Notes: generated from the sequence alone by a model not told the origin. Numbered from the stretch's first letter, positions 26,932 to 36,236 are shown. The stretch is DNA of 64,000 bases from Burkholderia sp. WAC0059 (GCF_002870125.1 NZ_PNEO01000007.1:1-64000), one strand, 5' to 3'. Program-made: numbers and translations.

Positions 26932-27069
26932 CAATCATTTATCAGGCATGGCATGCCGAAAGGACAAGCGCGGCAAGGACTGCGCGGCCGGGGCTGCGCA
27001 CCGGTCCGGACGCCCGATATCGAGGTGCTATACACTGCGGCGATCGATATTCAGCGGACAGGGGGCGCC

Positions 27070-27957
27070 ATGCTCAGCGTGCGCAAGGCGGTATTTCCGG
27101 TTGCGGGATTTGGTAGGCGCTTTCTGCCTGCCACCAAGGCCAGTCCGAAGGAAATGCTGCCCATCGTGGACAAGCCGCTGATCCAGTACGCGGTCGAGGA
27201 AGCGATTGCCGCCGGCATCACCGAACTGATCTTCGTGACGGGACGCAACAAGCGCGTCATCGAAGATCACTTCGACAAGTCCTACGAGATCGAAGACGTG
27301 CTGAAGGCGCAGGGCAAGCAGTCCCTGCTCGATCTCGTGCAGAACATCAAGCCGGGCAACGTCGAGTGCATATACGTCCGGCAATCCGAGCCGCTCGGGC
27401 TCGGCCACGCGCTGCTCTGCGCCGAAAAACTCATCGGCGACGAGCCGTTCGCGGTCGTGCTCGCCGACGATCTGCTCGACAGCGACCCGCCCGTGCTTTC
27501 GCAGATGGTGCGCGCGTTCAGCCACTACGACTGCTCGCTCCTCGCCGTCAAGGAGCTGGAGCCCGGGGAATCGCTGTCGTACGGCATCGTCGACGGCCAC
27601 TACTGGGACGAGCGGATCGTCAGCGTCGACAGCATCGTCGAGAAGCCGTCTCCGGAAACGGCGCTGTCGAACCTCGGCGTCGCCGGCCGCTACGTGCTCA
27701 TGCCCGGCATCTTCGCGTATCTGCGCGCGCAACCGCCGGGCCCGAAGGGCAAACTCCAGTTGAGCGACGCCATTCAGACCATGCTCAGGGACGAGCAGGT
27801 GCTCGCCTATCACTTCGACGGCACCCACTACAACTGCGGCACCAAGCTCGGCTACCTGAAAGCGACGGTCGACTTCGCGTTGCGTCACCGCGAGGTCAAG
27901 GACGCGTTCGACCCGTGGCTGCGCAATCGGGTGGGCGGCATGGGGCCGGTCGCCTGA
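27070..27957 (+). CDS. galU: UTP-glucose-1-phosphate uridylyltransferase
   Basis: GalU makes UDP-glucose from UTP and glucose-1-phosphate, a precursor for lipopolysaccharide, capsule and trehalose. The 295-residue protein has the nucleotidyltransferase signature VAGFGRRFLPATKASPKEML near residues 11-30, VDKPLIQYAVEEA, and ADDLLD for metal binding. The usual AGLGTRFLP motif is here AGFGRRFLP. The ATG at 27070 gives the family start; the longer frame from 26953 has no homology. No strong ribosome site precedes it. It may be a second galU copy on this replicon; this cannot be tested here. Confidence 0.92.
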   Translation: MLSVRKAVFPVAGFGRRFLPATKASPKEMLPIVDKPLIQYAVEEAIAAGITELIFVTGRNKRVIEDHFDKSYEIEDVLKAQGKQSLLDLVQNIKPGNVECIYVRQSEPLGLGHALLCAEKLIGDEPFAVVLADDLLDSDPPVLSQMVRAFSHYDCSLLAVKELEPGESLSYGIVDGHYWDERIVSVDSIVEKPSPETALSNLGVAGRYVLMPGIFAYLRAQPPGPKGKLQLSDAIQTMLRDEQVLAYHFDGTHYNCGTKLGYLKATVDFALRHREVKDAFDPWLRNRVGGMGPVA

Positions 27958-28320
27958 CGATGCCCGCGTCCGCCGTCGGTTCGTGAAGTCTCCGGCATGG
28001 CGTCGTAGCCGGGGAACGGCCCATATCCGCCGCCCCCGTCCGATCCCGAAGACAGCGCCCCGAACGACAGCACGCCGGACCGCCCGCCCGCACCGCCCAT
28101 TGTTCCGCTTCAGGATAGAGTCAATCGCCGATCCTTCCATTTAATCGATCGCCGTTCCGGGCGACAATAGGCCGGTTTCATTTCCACCGGCAACCGTGAC
28201 TCACCCTCCCCCTCTCGCGCGCAGACACCGGCCGCCCGTTTCGTCGGCCGGCCCGCGTGGCCGCCTGCCGTCACGCCTAACGCGCGCGAACCCATCCTTG
28301 CGCAATCGGAGAACGGATTC
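27958..28320. other. gap between galU and SDR
   Basis: No supported gene. A minus-strand frame of 71 codons (27885-28100) overlaps the galU end and contains a Gly-rich stretch, but it has no ribosome site or recognisable family. The right side should hold the promoter of the SDR pair. Confidence 0.4.
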
Positions 28321-29112
28321 ATGCATATCGACCTGACAGGAAAAACCGCCATCGTCACCGGCTCGACCGCCGGCATCGGCCTCGCCGTCGTGAAGGGGCT
28401 CGCCGCGAGCGGCGCCGCGGTGGTGCTCAACGGCCGCTCGCAGGCGTCCGTGGATCGCGCGCTGGCCGCCGTGCGCGCCGAACAGCCGAAGGCGAAGGTG
28501 ACGGGCTTCGCGCAGGACCTCGGCACGGCCGCGGGCTGCGCCGCCCTCGTCGCCGCGCATCCGGCCTGCGACATCCTCGTCAACAACCTCGGCATCTTCG
28601 AACTGCAGGATTTCTTCGAGACGCCCGACGAGACCTGGACGCGCTTCTTCGAGGTCAACGTGCTGTCCGGCGTGCGGCTCGCGCGCGCCTACACGCCGGG
28701 CATGGTCGGCAAAGGCTGGGGACGCGTGGTGTTCGTCTCCTCCGAATCGGCGCTGAACATTCCGGCGGACATGATCCACTACGGCATGACCAAGACCGCG
28801 CAGGTGTCGGTCGCGCGCGGGCTGGCCAAGCGCGTGGCCGGCACCGGCGTGACCGTCAACACGGTGCTTCCGGGCCCGACGCTTTCCGACGGTCTCGCCG
28901 ACATGCTCGCCGACGAAGCCCGGAAAAGCGGCAAGTCGCTCCAGGAAGTCGCGGACGGGTTCGTGCGCGAGCATCGGTCGAGCTCGCTGATCCAGCGCGC
29001 GGCGACGGTCGAGGAAATCGCCAACATGATCGTCTACGCGTGCTCCCTCCAGGCATCGGCCACCACCGGCGCCGCGCTGCGCGTCGACGGCGGCACGTTC
29101 GACAGCATCTGA
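28321..29112 (+). CDS. SDR family oxidoreductase
   Basis: A classical short-chain dehydrogenase/reductase of 263 residues. The cofactor motif TGSTAGIGLAVVKGLA is at residues 13-28, NNLGIF is the NAG-equivalent, and Ser in FVSSESALN with YGMTK forms the active site. The C-terminus ALRVDGGTFDSI is typical. GGAGAACGG precedes the ATG. The second, atypical SDR gene follows 14 bases later on the same strand, so the two form an operon. Confidence 0.9.
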   Translation: MHIDLTGKTAIVTGSTAGIGLAVVKGLAASGAAVVLNGRSQASVDRALAAVRAEQPKAKVTGFAQDLGTAAGCAALVAAHPACDILVNNLGIFELQDFFETPDETWTRFFEVNVLSGVRLARAYTPGMVGKGWGRVVFVSSESALNIPADMIHYGMTKTAQVSVARGLAKRVAGTGVTVNTVLPGPTLSDGLADMLADEARKSGKSLQEVADGFVREHRSSSLIQRAATVEEIANMIVYACSLQASATTGAALRVDGGTFDSI

Positions 29113-29126
29113 ACGGAACCCCAGCC

Positions 29127-30182
29127 ATGACGCAGACAAAGAAACACGCATTGGTCGCCGGCGGCCTCGGCGTAATCGGCCGCAATCTCGTCGAACACCT
29201 CGCCGCGCAGCCGGACTGGACGGTAACGGCGCTCTCGCGCCGCCGTCCCGAGTTCGACACGCCGGCCCGCTTCGTCTCCGTAGACCTGACCGACGCGACG
29301 GCCACGCGCGCCGCCCTCGCCGGGTCCGGCGACGTGACGCACGTCTTCTACGCCGCCTACCAGGAGCACGCCGACGCGCGCCGCCAGGTCGACGTCAACC
29401 TGACCATGCTCGCGAATACGGTCGACGTCGCCGAGGCCGTCTCGCCGGCCCTGCGGCGAGTCGTGCTCTACGAGGGCGCGAAATACTACGGCGCGCATCT
29501 GGGCGCGTTCACGACGCCGGCGCAGGAGGACGATCCGCGCCAGATGCCGCCGATGTTCTACTACGACCAGGAAGACTGGCTCCGGGACAAGGCGGCCGGC
29601 AAGCGCTGGGACCCGGTGGTGCTGCGGCCCGACGTGGTCTGCGGCTTCGCGCTCGGCAATCCGATGAATCTCGCCATGGTCATCGCCGTCTACGCGACGA
29701 TCTCGAAGGAACTGGGCCTGCCGCTGCGGTTTCCCGGCACCGTCGATTGCTACGGCCGGCTCGCGCAGGTGACGGGCGCGGCGCAACTGGCCCGGGGCTC
29801 GCAATGGGCGGCCGAACACGCGGCTGGCGGCGAGGCCTACAACCTCACCAACGGCGACGTCTTCCGCTGGAACCGGCTCTGGGAAGCGTTCGCCCGTTAT
29901 TTCGACATGCCGCTGGCGGCGCCGATGACGATCCCGCTCACGACGATGATGGCCGACAAGGGCGGCGTCTGGGAGCGCATCGTCGCGCGGCACGGGCTCG
30001 TTTCCGTTCCCTACGGGCAGGTCGCGTCGTGGGCCTTCGGGGACTTCATTTTCCGCTGCGACTGGGACGTCATTTCCTCGACGACGAAGATCCGTCAGGC
30101 CGGGTTCCATCCGGTCGTCGACTCCGAAACCATGTTCCTGCAGCTATTCGACGAATTCCGCACCCGCCGGGTCATTCCGTAG
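29127..30182 (+). CDS. SDR family protein of the PRISE type (progesterone 5-beta-reductase/iridoid synthase-like)
   Basis: An atypical SDR of 351 residues. It begins with HALVAGGLGVIGRNLVEHLA as the NADPH-binding site and keeps VVLYEGAKYYGAHLG and MFYYDQEDWLRDKA, motifs of the PRISE enone reductase group. Those enzymes reduce the C=C bond of conjugated enones, or cyclise dialdehydes in plants, using NADPH. The ATG at 29127 follows the upstream SDR by 14 bases. A strong terminator follows. A bacterial substrate is unknown; the pairing suggests two steps on the same small carbonyl compound. Confidence 0.85.
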   Translation: MTQTKKHALVAGGLGVIGRNLVEHLAAQPDWTVTALSRRRPEFDTPARFVSVDLTDATATRAALAGSGDVTHVFYAAYQEHADARRQVDVNLTMLANTVDVAEAVSPALRRVVLYEGAKYYGAHLGAFTTPAQEDDPRQMPPMFYYDQEDWLRDKAAGKRWDPVVLRPDVVCGFALGNPMNLAMVIAVYATISKELGLPLRFPGTVDCYGRLAQVTGAAQLARGSQWAAEHAAGGEAYNLTNGDVFRWNRLWEAFARYFDMPLAAPMTIPLTTMMADKGGVWERIVARHGLVSVPYGQVASWAFGDFIFRCDWDVISSTTKIRQAGFHPVVDSETMFLQLFDEFRTRRVIP

Positions 30183-30223
30183 GATCGTCGGCGCGGTCGA
30201 CGCTTACCGGATTCACCCCATCC

Positions 30224-30262
30224 GCCCCGCGAGCCGTCTTTCGCTCGCGGGGCGTTTCTTTT
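30224..30262 (+). terminator. rho-independent terminator
   Basis: A perfect 10-bp stem (GCCCCGCGAG at 30224-30233 with CTCGCGGGGC at 30244-30253) is followed by GTTTCTTTT. It ends rightward transcription of the SDR pair. Confidence 0.88.
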
Positions 30263-30324
30263 GCCGGCCGCCAGCGCTTTCGGTGGCATCATTCAACTGC
30301 TTTCGACCGACTGCCGTCGTGTAT

Positions 30325-30343
30325 GATAATGATTCTCATTAAT
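30325..30343 (+). promoter_or_regulatory. Fur box upstream of the DUF3325 operon
   Basis: GATAATGATTCTCATTAAT matches the 19-bp Fur consensus at most positions and lies about 37 bases before the DUF3325 start. Iron-replete Fur would repress the operon. Confidence 0.85.
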
Positions 30344-30379
30344 AAATAGACGGCATCCGGAAAGCCTTCCCGTTCACTC

Positions 30380-30664
30380 ATGAAAGACAGTTTCATCGTC
30401 GTGCTGGCCGGCGCCGGCGCGCTGCTCGCGTACCTCGGCTCCTCCAGGCAGCGCTGGCTGCGCAGGCCGTGGCCCGCCCGCCCGACGCGCGTCGCGGCAA
30501 CGCTCTGCCTCCTGGCCGCGTGCGGGCTCGGCGCGCAAGCGCGCCCCGTCGCCGCCGCGCTGTCGCTCGTCGTCACCGTCGTCATGGCCTGCCTGAGCGC
30601 CAGTCCGTTCGTCGGCCTGCTCGTCGAGCGGTGGCGCCACCGAGTGACCGCTCATGGCCGCTAA
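30380..30664 (+). CDS. DUF3325 domain-containing membrane protein
   Basis: A 94-residue membrane protein with about three helices (FIVVLAGAGALLAYLGSS, TLCLLAACGLGAQARP, LSLVVTVVMACLSASPF). DUF3325 proteins occur almost only next to TonB-dependent receptors and PepSY proteins, and are thought to help iron or siderophore use; their mechanism is unknown. A Fur box lies just upstream. The stop overlaps the next gene by 11 bases. Confidence 0.82.
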   Translation: MKDSFIVVLAGAGALLAYLGSSRQRWLRRPWPARPTRVAATLCLLAACGLGAQARPVAAALSLVVTVVMACLSASPFVGLLVERWRHRVTAHGR

Positions 30665-30971
30665 GCCGGCGAACCGCCCGCCCCGCCGTGCCGTGGAGCG
30701 CCACCTGCTGGCGAAATCGGCCGCCGGCATCGCGGGCGGCTTCGGCCTCGCCGTCGCCGCGAGCACGCTGCTCGCCCAACTGTCTCCGGGCGACCCGACC
30801 ACGTCCGGCAAATTCCAGGCCGCCCTGTGGATGGTCCCGCCCGTCTGGATTGCCGTCGCGGCCGCCGCCCCGCTGTTCCGCAGCGGCCTGCGCGCGACGC
30901 TCGCGCTCGCGGCGGCCAACCTCGGGGCGTTCGCGCTCGTCGTCGCGTTCTGCCGGCATCCGCTCGCCTGA
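30654..30971 (+). CDS. DUF3649 domain-containing membrane protein
   Basis: A 105-residue membrane protein with about three helices (GIAGGFGLAVAASTLLAQL, PVWIAVAAAAPLFRSG, TLALAAANLGAFALVVAF). DUF3649 genes lie in Fur-regulated operons with PepSY and DUF3325 genes; the role is unknown. Overlap with the preceding gene and close spacing to the PepSY gene support cotranscription. Confidence 0.82.
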   Translation: MAAKPANRPPRRAVERHLLAKSAAGIAGGFGLAVAASTLLAQLSPGDPTTSGKFQAALWMVPPVWIAVAAAAPLFRSGLRATLALAAANLGAFALVVAFCRHPLA

Positions 30972-31030
30972 CTGTTTCGCCGCCGCGCCGACCTCCGCGC
31001 AGCCGCCCCTTCCCAACGCCGTCCTTCACC

Positions 31031-32689
31031 ATGCGCAGCGACGTTCTTCGTGCCTATAAGGCGATCCACACCTGGACCGGCATCGTCTCCGGCCTGCTCC
31101 TGTTCATCGCGTTCTACGCGGGCGCCGTCACGATGTTCAAGGACGCGCTGACCGTCTGGGCCACACCGCCGGCTGCGTCGGCCCAGCCCGCCGTGCCGCT
31201 CGCGCAGGCGGACGCGCTGATCCGGCGCACGCTGGCGGCCCATCCGGAGGCACAACCGTATTTCACGCTGTCGCTCGCCGACGGCGACCGCGCGCGACTT
31301 TCGTGGCCGCCCGCGCCGGGGCGGCAGGAAAGCGCGTGGCTCGACGCCCGGGGGCAATTGCGGACCGTCGTGCGCGCGCCGTCGGACGCCGCCCGTTTCG
31401 TCGACGTCCTGCACATGACGGCCGGCATTCCGGGCAGCTACGCGGTCGGCATGGGCGCGATGGGCGTCGTCTCGCTGCTGTACGGGCTCGCGCTCGTGTC
31501 CGGCGTGATCGTGCTGCTGCCGACGCTCGCGAAAGACCTGTTCGCGCTGCGCGTCGGCAAAAACCTCAAGCGCATGTGGCTCGACGTGCACAACGCGCTC
31601 GGCGTCCTGAGCCTGCCGTTCCATCTGGTGATGGCGCTCTCCGTCGTCGCGTTCGGCCTCGGCGACTACGTGTCCGGCGTTCAGGACACCTTCGTCTACG
31701 ACGGCACGCTCAAGCCGCTGTTGCTCCGGCAGAACCCGTACTACGCGAGCGCGCCCGGCACCGCCGCGCTCCCCGCGATGCTGCCGCCGGAGCGGCTGCT
31801 CGCGCGGGTACGCCAGCGCGCGCCGCGGTTCGTGCCGACCGCGCTCGTCTACCGCCACGCGCTCGCGCCGGGCCGCACCGTGTTCGTGGCCGGCCACGAC
31901 GACCGCTATCTCGCGCGCGACGGCGGCTTCGCGCTGATGGACCCGGCCACCGGCGCGTTCCTCAACGACCAGTTCCTGCCGGGCCGGGGCAACGGCTGGT
32001 CGGCGGCGACGAGCGCGTTCTACGCGCTGCACTTCGGCAGCTACGGCGGCGCGGTGGTCCGCTGGTGCTATTTCTTTCTCGGGCTCGCGGGCGCGGGCCT
32101 GTTCTACACCGGCAATCTGCTGTGGATCGAGAGCCGCCGCAGAAACCAGCGCCCCGACGGCCGGCCGGTCCTGCAGCGGCGCGCGGCATTCGTGCTGGCG
32201 GCGTTGACGGTGGGCGTGCCGCTCGGCTGCGTCTGCGGCGTCTCGCTGACGATCGCGGCCGGCAAGCTGCTCGCGCCGCACGTCGGCAATCCGCACGCGT
32301 GGCACGCGGGCGTCTATTACGCGACGTTCGCGGCGTGCATCGCCTGGGGACTCGCGCGCGGCGGCGCGCGGGCGTCGGTGGAATTGCCGGCGCTCGCGGC
32401 GATCGCCACCGCCGCCATTCCGGCCGCGAGCGTCATCGGCTGGCTCGCGCCGTCGACCGGCCTGTGGGCCTCCACGGCGCCCGGCGTCGATGCGGTTGCC
32501 GCGCTGGGCGCGCTGGGCTTCGGATGGATCGCGACGCGCGCGCGCCGGCGCGTGGCGACGGGCGGCGCCGATAGCGTGTGGTCGCTGCCTGCGCGACGCG
32601 ACGCGCAGGCAGCGCCGGCTTGCCCCGGCGCCGATCGCGCCGGCGCCCGGGCGGGCGACCGCGCTGGAGACCACGCCCGGAACCGATAA
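31031..32689 (+). CDS. PepSY-associated TM domain protein (siderophore reductase-like)
   Basis: A 552-residue inner-membrane protein. It starts AYKAIHTWTGIVSGLLLF, the first membrane helix of the PepSY-associated family, with a large periplasmic segment and further helices (VSLLYGLALVSGVIVLLPT, YFFLGLAGAGLFYTGNLLW, plus a C-terminal group). Related proteins such as FoxB/PiuB-type reduce ferric siderophores at the membrane using heme-coordinating His. The Fur-regulated neighbours and a siderophore receptor convergent downstream agree with that role. The ATG at 31031 gives the family start; frames further upstream are shadows. The reduction role is inferred from the family. Confidence 0.85.
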   Translation: MRSDVLRAYKAIHTWTGIVSGLLLFIAFYAGAVTMFKDALTVWATPPAASAQPAVPLAQADALIRRTLAAHPEAQPYFTLSLADGDRARLSWPPAPGRQESAWLDARGQLRTVVRAPSDAARFVDVLHMTAGIPGSYAVGMGAMGVVSLLYGLALVSGVIVLLPTLAKDLFALRVGKNLKRMWLDVHNALGVLSLPFHLVMALSVVAFGLGDYVSGVQDTFVYDGTLKPLLLRQNPYYASAPGTAALPAMLPPERLLARVRQRAPRFVPTALVYRHALAPGRTVFVAGHDDRYLARDGGFALMDPATGAFLNDQFLPGRGNGWSAATSAFYALHFGSYGGAVVRWCYFFLGLAGAGLFYTGNLLWIESRRRNQRPDGRPVLQRRAAFVLAALTVGVPLGCVCGVSLTIAAGKLLAPHVGNPHAWHAGVYYATFAACIAWGLARGGARASVELPALAAIATAAIPAASVIGWLAPSTGLWASTAPGVDAVAALGALGFGWIATRARRRVATGGADSVWSLPARRDAQAAPACPGADRAGARAGDRAGDHARNR

Positions 32690-32729
32690 GGCCCGCGGCC
32701 CGCCGCGACGTCGCCGATCAAAAGTCCGA

Positions 32730-34937
32730 TCAGAAGTCCGTCGTCACCGACATCAGCAGCGTGCGCGGCGCGCCCTGGGTCAAGTAGCCGCCGATCGCCG
32801 ACGCCCAGTAGGCCTTGTTCGTGACGTTCAGCACGCTCGCGCGGAACGTCGTCTGCTTGCCGAACACTACCGTGGCGTAGCGCGCGCCGACGTCGAAACG
32901 GTCCCACGCTGGAATCGACAGCGTATTCGCCGCGTCCAGGTACTGCGGGCCGGTATGGACCCAGCGCGCGTTCAGCGTCAGCCCCTGCAGCAGCGGCACG
33001 TCGTACTCGGCGCCGAGGTTGAACATGAAGCTCGGCACGCCGATCGGCCGGTTGCCGTCGGTACCGCTGTCCGTGTCGAGCTGGCGCGCGTCGAGGTAGG
33101 TCGCGCCCGCGATCACGCGCACGCCGCGCCAGGGTTCGCCGTACACCGACGTCTCGAGCCCGCGATGGCGCTCGTTGCCGTCGGCGACGAAGTACCCCGA
33201 CGAATTCGTGAACGTGAACGGCTCCTCGATCTGGAACGCCGCGAGCGACGCGCCGATGCGGCCGTCGTCGTACTTCACGCCCATCTCGTACTGCTTCGAG
33301 CGCTCGGGCGGCAGCAGCGCGCCGGCGTTCAGCGCGGTCGACGGCGCCTGCGCGCCGGCCGCCAGCGCCTCGCTGCGGTTCGCGAAGAACGACACGTTGC
33401 GCCACGGCTTCACGACGAGACCGAACACGGGCGTCGTGATCGCATCGTTGTAGGCCTCGGTCTGCGCGCCCGTGTAGTCGTAGTTGTCCGCGACGATCGA
33501 CTGGTGCCGCAGGCCGGCCGTGAACAGCACGCGGTCGCCGAGAAAGCCCAGCGTGTCAGACGCGGCGACGCTGCGCATCAGGGTCAGCGAGCTCGTGCCC
33601 GGGTTGGCCAGGTTGCCGCCCGAGTAGATCGTCCCCGGATACGGGAGCTGCGCCGTGTCGTAGAGGCTTGTCGCGTAGGTGCCGCTCAGCGTGTAGGCGT
33701 AATGCGCGTCGATGTCGACGATCGAGGCGCCGGCCGTCACGAAGTGCGAAACGGGCCCGGTCATGAAATGGCCGCGCACGCCGGCCTCGGCCGAGTTCGC
33801 GTCGTCGTCGCGCGGCACGCCAAGCCGCGAGGCCGTCGTCACGCCGTCGTCGCCGACCGACGGCGACGCATACTCGCCGCGCTCGTTCGTATGGCGCGCG
33901 CCGCCCGTCACGTAGGCGGTCCAGCCAGGCAGGAAGTCGTATTCGGCGCGCAGGATGCCGACCGTGTCCTCGAGCGTGCTGTCGCTCCACGTCTGCGCGT
34001 AGTTGTAGGTCGCCGACGGGACCGCCGGCACCTCGTCGCCGGTCACGTAGACGACGGGCCGGCCGTCGTCGACCTGCTGCTTCTGATAGAGGAAGTCGCC
34101 GTACAGCCGCAGCTTCTCGCCGCGCCAGTCGAGCGACACGGCCGTCGTGTCGTCGCGCCGGTGCTCGCCGTCGACGCTGGTTTCACCGTCGTGGTTCGCC
34201 TGATTCACGCGGATGCCGAACTGCCCTTCGCTGCCGAAACGCCGCCCGACGTCGACGTGCTCACCGATGCCGCCCGAGCCGGTCCCCTCGACGGTCACGC
34301 TCGTGAGCGGCGCGTCGTCCGCGCGCTTCAACTGCAGGTTGATCCCGCCGCCGATCGCGGAGCCGGCCGGCGAGGCGCCGTTCAGGAACGCGTTCGCGCC
34401 CTTGAACACGTCGACGCGGGCCAGCGCGTCGGTCGACACGAGCTGGCGCGGCGTGAGGCCGTACAGGCCGTTCAACGACACGTCGTCGCCGTCGAGCTGG
34501 AACCCGCGGATGACGAACACCTCGGAGAAATTGCCGTAGCCGTAGGCCGTCCGTACCGACGGATCGTTGGCGAGCACGTCGGCGAGCGTGCGGGCCTGCT
34601 GGTCCTCGATCAGCTTCTCGGTGTAGCTCGTCATGCTGAACGGCACGTCGAGGCTCTTCTGCTGGCCGAGCACGCCGAAGTCGCCGCCGCGCGCCACCTG
34701 CCCGCCGGCGAACACCGGGGACGCCGCGCCGGCCGAGATCCTGACCGCGGGCAGCGTGCTGCCCGGCGACGCCGCCGAGGCGGCCATGGCCGGCGCGGCC
34801 GTGGCCCCGGCGGACTGCGCGTGACCCAGCGCGGGCCAGGCCAGCGCCGCGATCGCGGCGACGATGGCGGCGCGGCCGGCCGGAATTTTCGGGGAAAGCG
34901 GAGAAGAGACGACAGACGGGTAGCGAGAAGCGGTCAT
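32730..34937 (-). CDS. TonB-dependent siderophore receptor
   Basis: An outer-membrane TonB-dependent receptor of 735 residues. A signal peptide (AAIVAAIAALAWPALGHAQS) is followed by a plug domain (LADVLANDPSVRTAYGYG, VFVIRGFQLDGDDVSLNG) and a 22-strand barrel that ends in Phe, as these receptors do. Barrel segments such as FLYQKQQVDDG and VKYDDGRIGASLAAF match siderophore receptors. A Fur box lies 174 bases upstream. It is convergent with the PepSY operon, 40 bases apart. The siderophore is unknown; ferrichrome- or pyoverdine-type receptors are closest in style. Confidence 0.92.
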   Translation of the reverse strand: MTASRYPSVVSSPLSPKIPAGRAAIVAAIAALAWPALGHAQSAGATAAPAMAASAASPGSTLPAVRISAGAASPVFAGGQVARGGDFGVLGQQKSLDVPFSMTSYTEKLIEDQQARTLADVLANDPSVRTAYGYGNFSEVFVIRGFQLDGDDVSLNGLYGLTPRQLVSTDALARVDVFKGANAFLNGASPAGSAIGGGINLQLKRADDAPLTSVTVEGTGSGGIGEHVDVGRRFGSEGQFGIRVNQANHDGETSVDGEHRRDDTTAVSLDWRGEKLRLYGDFLYQKQQVDDGRPVVYVTGDEVPAVPSATYNYAQTWSDSTLEDTVGILRAEYDFLPGWTAYVTGGARHTNERGEYASPSVGDDGVTTASRLGVPRDDDANSAEAGVRGHFMTGPVSHFVTAGASIVDIDAHYAYTLSGTYATSLYDTAQLPYPGTIYSGGNLANPGTSSLTLMRSVAASDTLGFLGDRVLFTAGLRHQSIVADNYDYTGAQTEAYNDAITTPVFGLVVKPWRNVSFFANRSEALAAGAQAPSTALNAGALLPPERSKQYEMGVKYDDGRIGASLAAFQIEEPFTFTNSSGYFVADGNERHRGLETSVYGEPWRGVRVIAGATYLDARQLDTDSGTDGNRPIGVPSFMFNLGAEYDVPLLQGLTLNARWVHTGPQYLDAANTLSIPAWDRFDVGARYATVVFGKQTTFRASVLNVTNKAYWASAIGGYLTQGAPRTLLMSVTTDF

Positions 34938-35291
34938 GTTCGATTGGAAGCGTGTTGGTCGACGTACCGTTGCGGGACGCGCCTCGCGCCCGAACGCGGT
35001 ATTCGTATGTGTTGTATCGGCCCGTTCGTGCCGGGCCGCCGGACTGGCACGGCCGCTCGATATGTCAGCCGATACGCCGGGCCGTGCGGCTGACGATTCT
35101 ATATTAAATACGAATCATTATCATTAGTATTTGTAAGGTTGTCGAGACTTCCCGGCCCGCACCATAGTGAAAACGCGTACGCCGGACCCGCGCGGAAGCG
35201 CCCTATAATCGGGCCACCAGGCCGGCGGCGCCCCGCCGCCCCTCGTCCCGAATCCGCCGCCAGCCACCCTCCTCGCGAGCCCGCCCGCCCC
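34938..35291. other. divergent spacer between TonB receptor and tcuR
   Basis: Contains the leftward Fur-controlled promoter of the receptor (AT-rich around 35095-35140) and the rightward promoter of tcuR (CCCTATAATCGG near 35200). No gene seen. Confidence 0.5.
35111..35129 (-). promoter_or_regulatory. Fur box upstream of the TonB-dependent receptor
   Basis: CGAATCATTATCATTAGTA reads on the minus strand as a good match to GATAATGATAATCATTATC. It lies in an AT-rich stretch between the receptor and tcuR. Confidence 0.8.
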
Positions 35292-36236
35292 ATGGAACTC
35301 CGGCAGTTACGCTATTTCGTCAGCGTGGTCGAACACGGCAGCATGGGCAAAGCGGCACTCGAGCTGGGCGTCGTCACGTCGGCGCTGAGCCAGCAGATCA
35401 GCCGGCTCGAAGGCGAGCTCGCGACGCGGCTGCTGCGCCGGACCTCGGCCGGCGTCGTGCCGACCGACGCCGGCCTCGCGTTCTGGCGCCAGGCGCAACT
35501 GGCGCTGCGCCACGCCGAGGCGGCCGCGCTCGCGGCGCGCGAGGCGCGGCTGTCCGGGCACGTCAGCGTCGGGCTCGCGCCGAGCACGACCGGCGTGCTC
35601 GGCCTGCCGTTCATCGAGGCGATGCGCGAGCGCTACCCCGAGGTGCGGCTGCGCATGGTCGAGAGCCTGTCCGGCTACCTGAGCGCGATGCTCGGCGCCC
35701 GCCAGATCGACCTCGCGATCCTGTTCCAGACCGAACCCGCACAGCACTGGAGCAGCCAGCCGCTGCTGGACGAGCATCTGTTCGTGATCGGCAACCGCAC
35801 GCTGGCCGGCATGCCGGCCGGCCCGACGGCGTCGCTCGCGCAGCTCGGCCGCCTGCCGCTCGTGCTGCCGAGCGGACCGCACGGACTGCGCGCGCTGCTG
35901 ACGGCCGCGTTCCGGCGCGCGGGCTACGAGCCGGAGATCGCCGCCGAAATCGACGGCCTCGCGATGCTGATGGACGCCGTACGCGCGGGCCACGGCGCGA
36001 CCATCCAGCCGGGCGCCGCGCTGGCGCGCCCGGAGAACTCGCAGCTCGTCAGCCTGCCGATCGTCGAAGCCGACGTCACGCGCCCAAACCTGATCGTCAG
36101 CACCTCCGACGACGAACTCTCGCCCGCCGGGCTCGCGGCGCGCGTCGTCCTCGCGAACGTCGCGCGGGACGTCGTCGCCGCGGGCCGCTGGCCCGGCGCG
36201 ACGCTGCGCCCGGCGCCCATCCTTCACGAATCGTGA
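35292..36236 (+). CDS. tcuR: LysR regulator of tricarballylate use, TcuR-like
   Basis: A 314-residue LysR protein with winged helix (MELRQLRYFVSVVEHGSMGK, then SALSQQISRLEGELATRLLR) and effector domain. It lies directly upstream of tcuA-tcuB-tcuC in the same direction, the arrangement of Salmonella and Burkholderia tricarballylate clusters, where TcuR activates tcuABC in response to tricarballylate. The ATG at 35292 begins the family-typical MELRQLRYF. The name rests on context as well as on sequence. Confidence 0.82.
   Translation: MELRQLRYFVSVVEHGSMGKAALELGVVTSALSQQISRLEGELATRLLRRTSAGVVPTDAGLAFWRQAQLALRHAEAAALAAREARLSGHVSVGLAPSTTGVLGLPFIEAMRERYPEVRLRMVESLSGYLSAMLGARQIDLAILFQTEPAQHWSSQPLLDEHLFVIGNRTLAGMPAGPTASLAQLGRLPLVLPSGPHGLRALLTAAFRRAGYEPEIAAEIDGLAMLMDAVRAGHGATIQPGAALARPENSQLVSLPIVEADVTRPNLIVSTSDDELSPAGLAARVVLANVARDVVAAGRWPGATLRPAPILHES

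Noticed and set aside
27885..28100. Minus-strand Gly-rich frame of 71 codons at the end of galU
   Set aside because: It overlaps galU by 70 bases, has no ribosome site and no known family.
32490..35093. Plus-strand frame of 867 codons
   Set aside because: It is antisense to the TonB-dependent receptor and has no recognisable domain.
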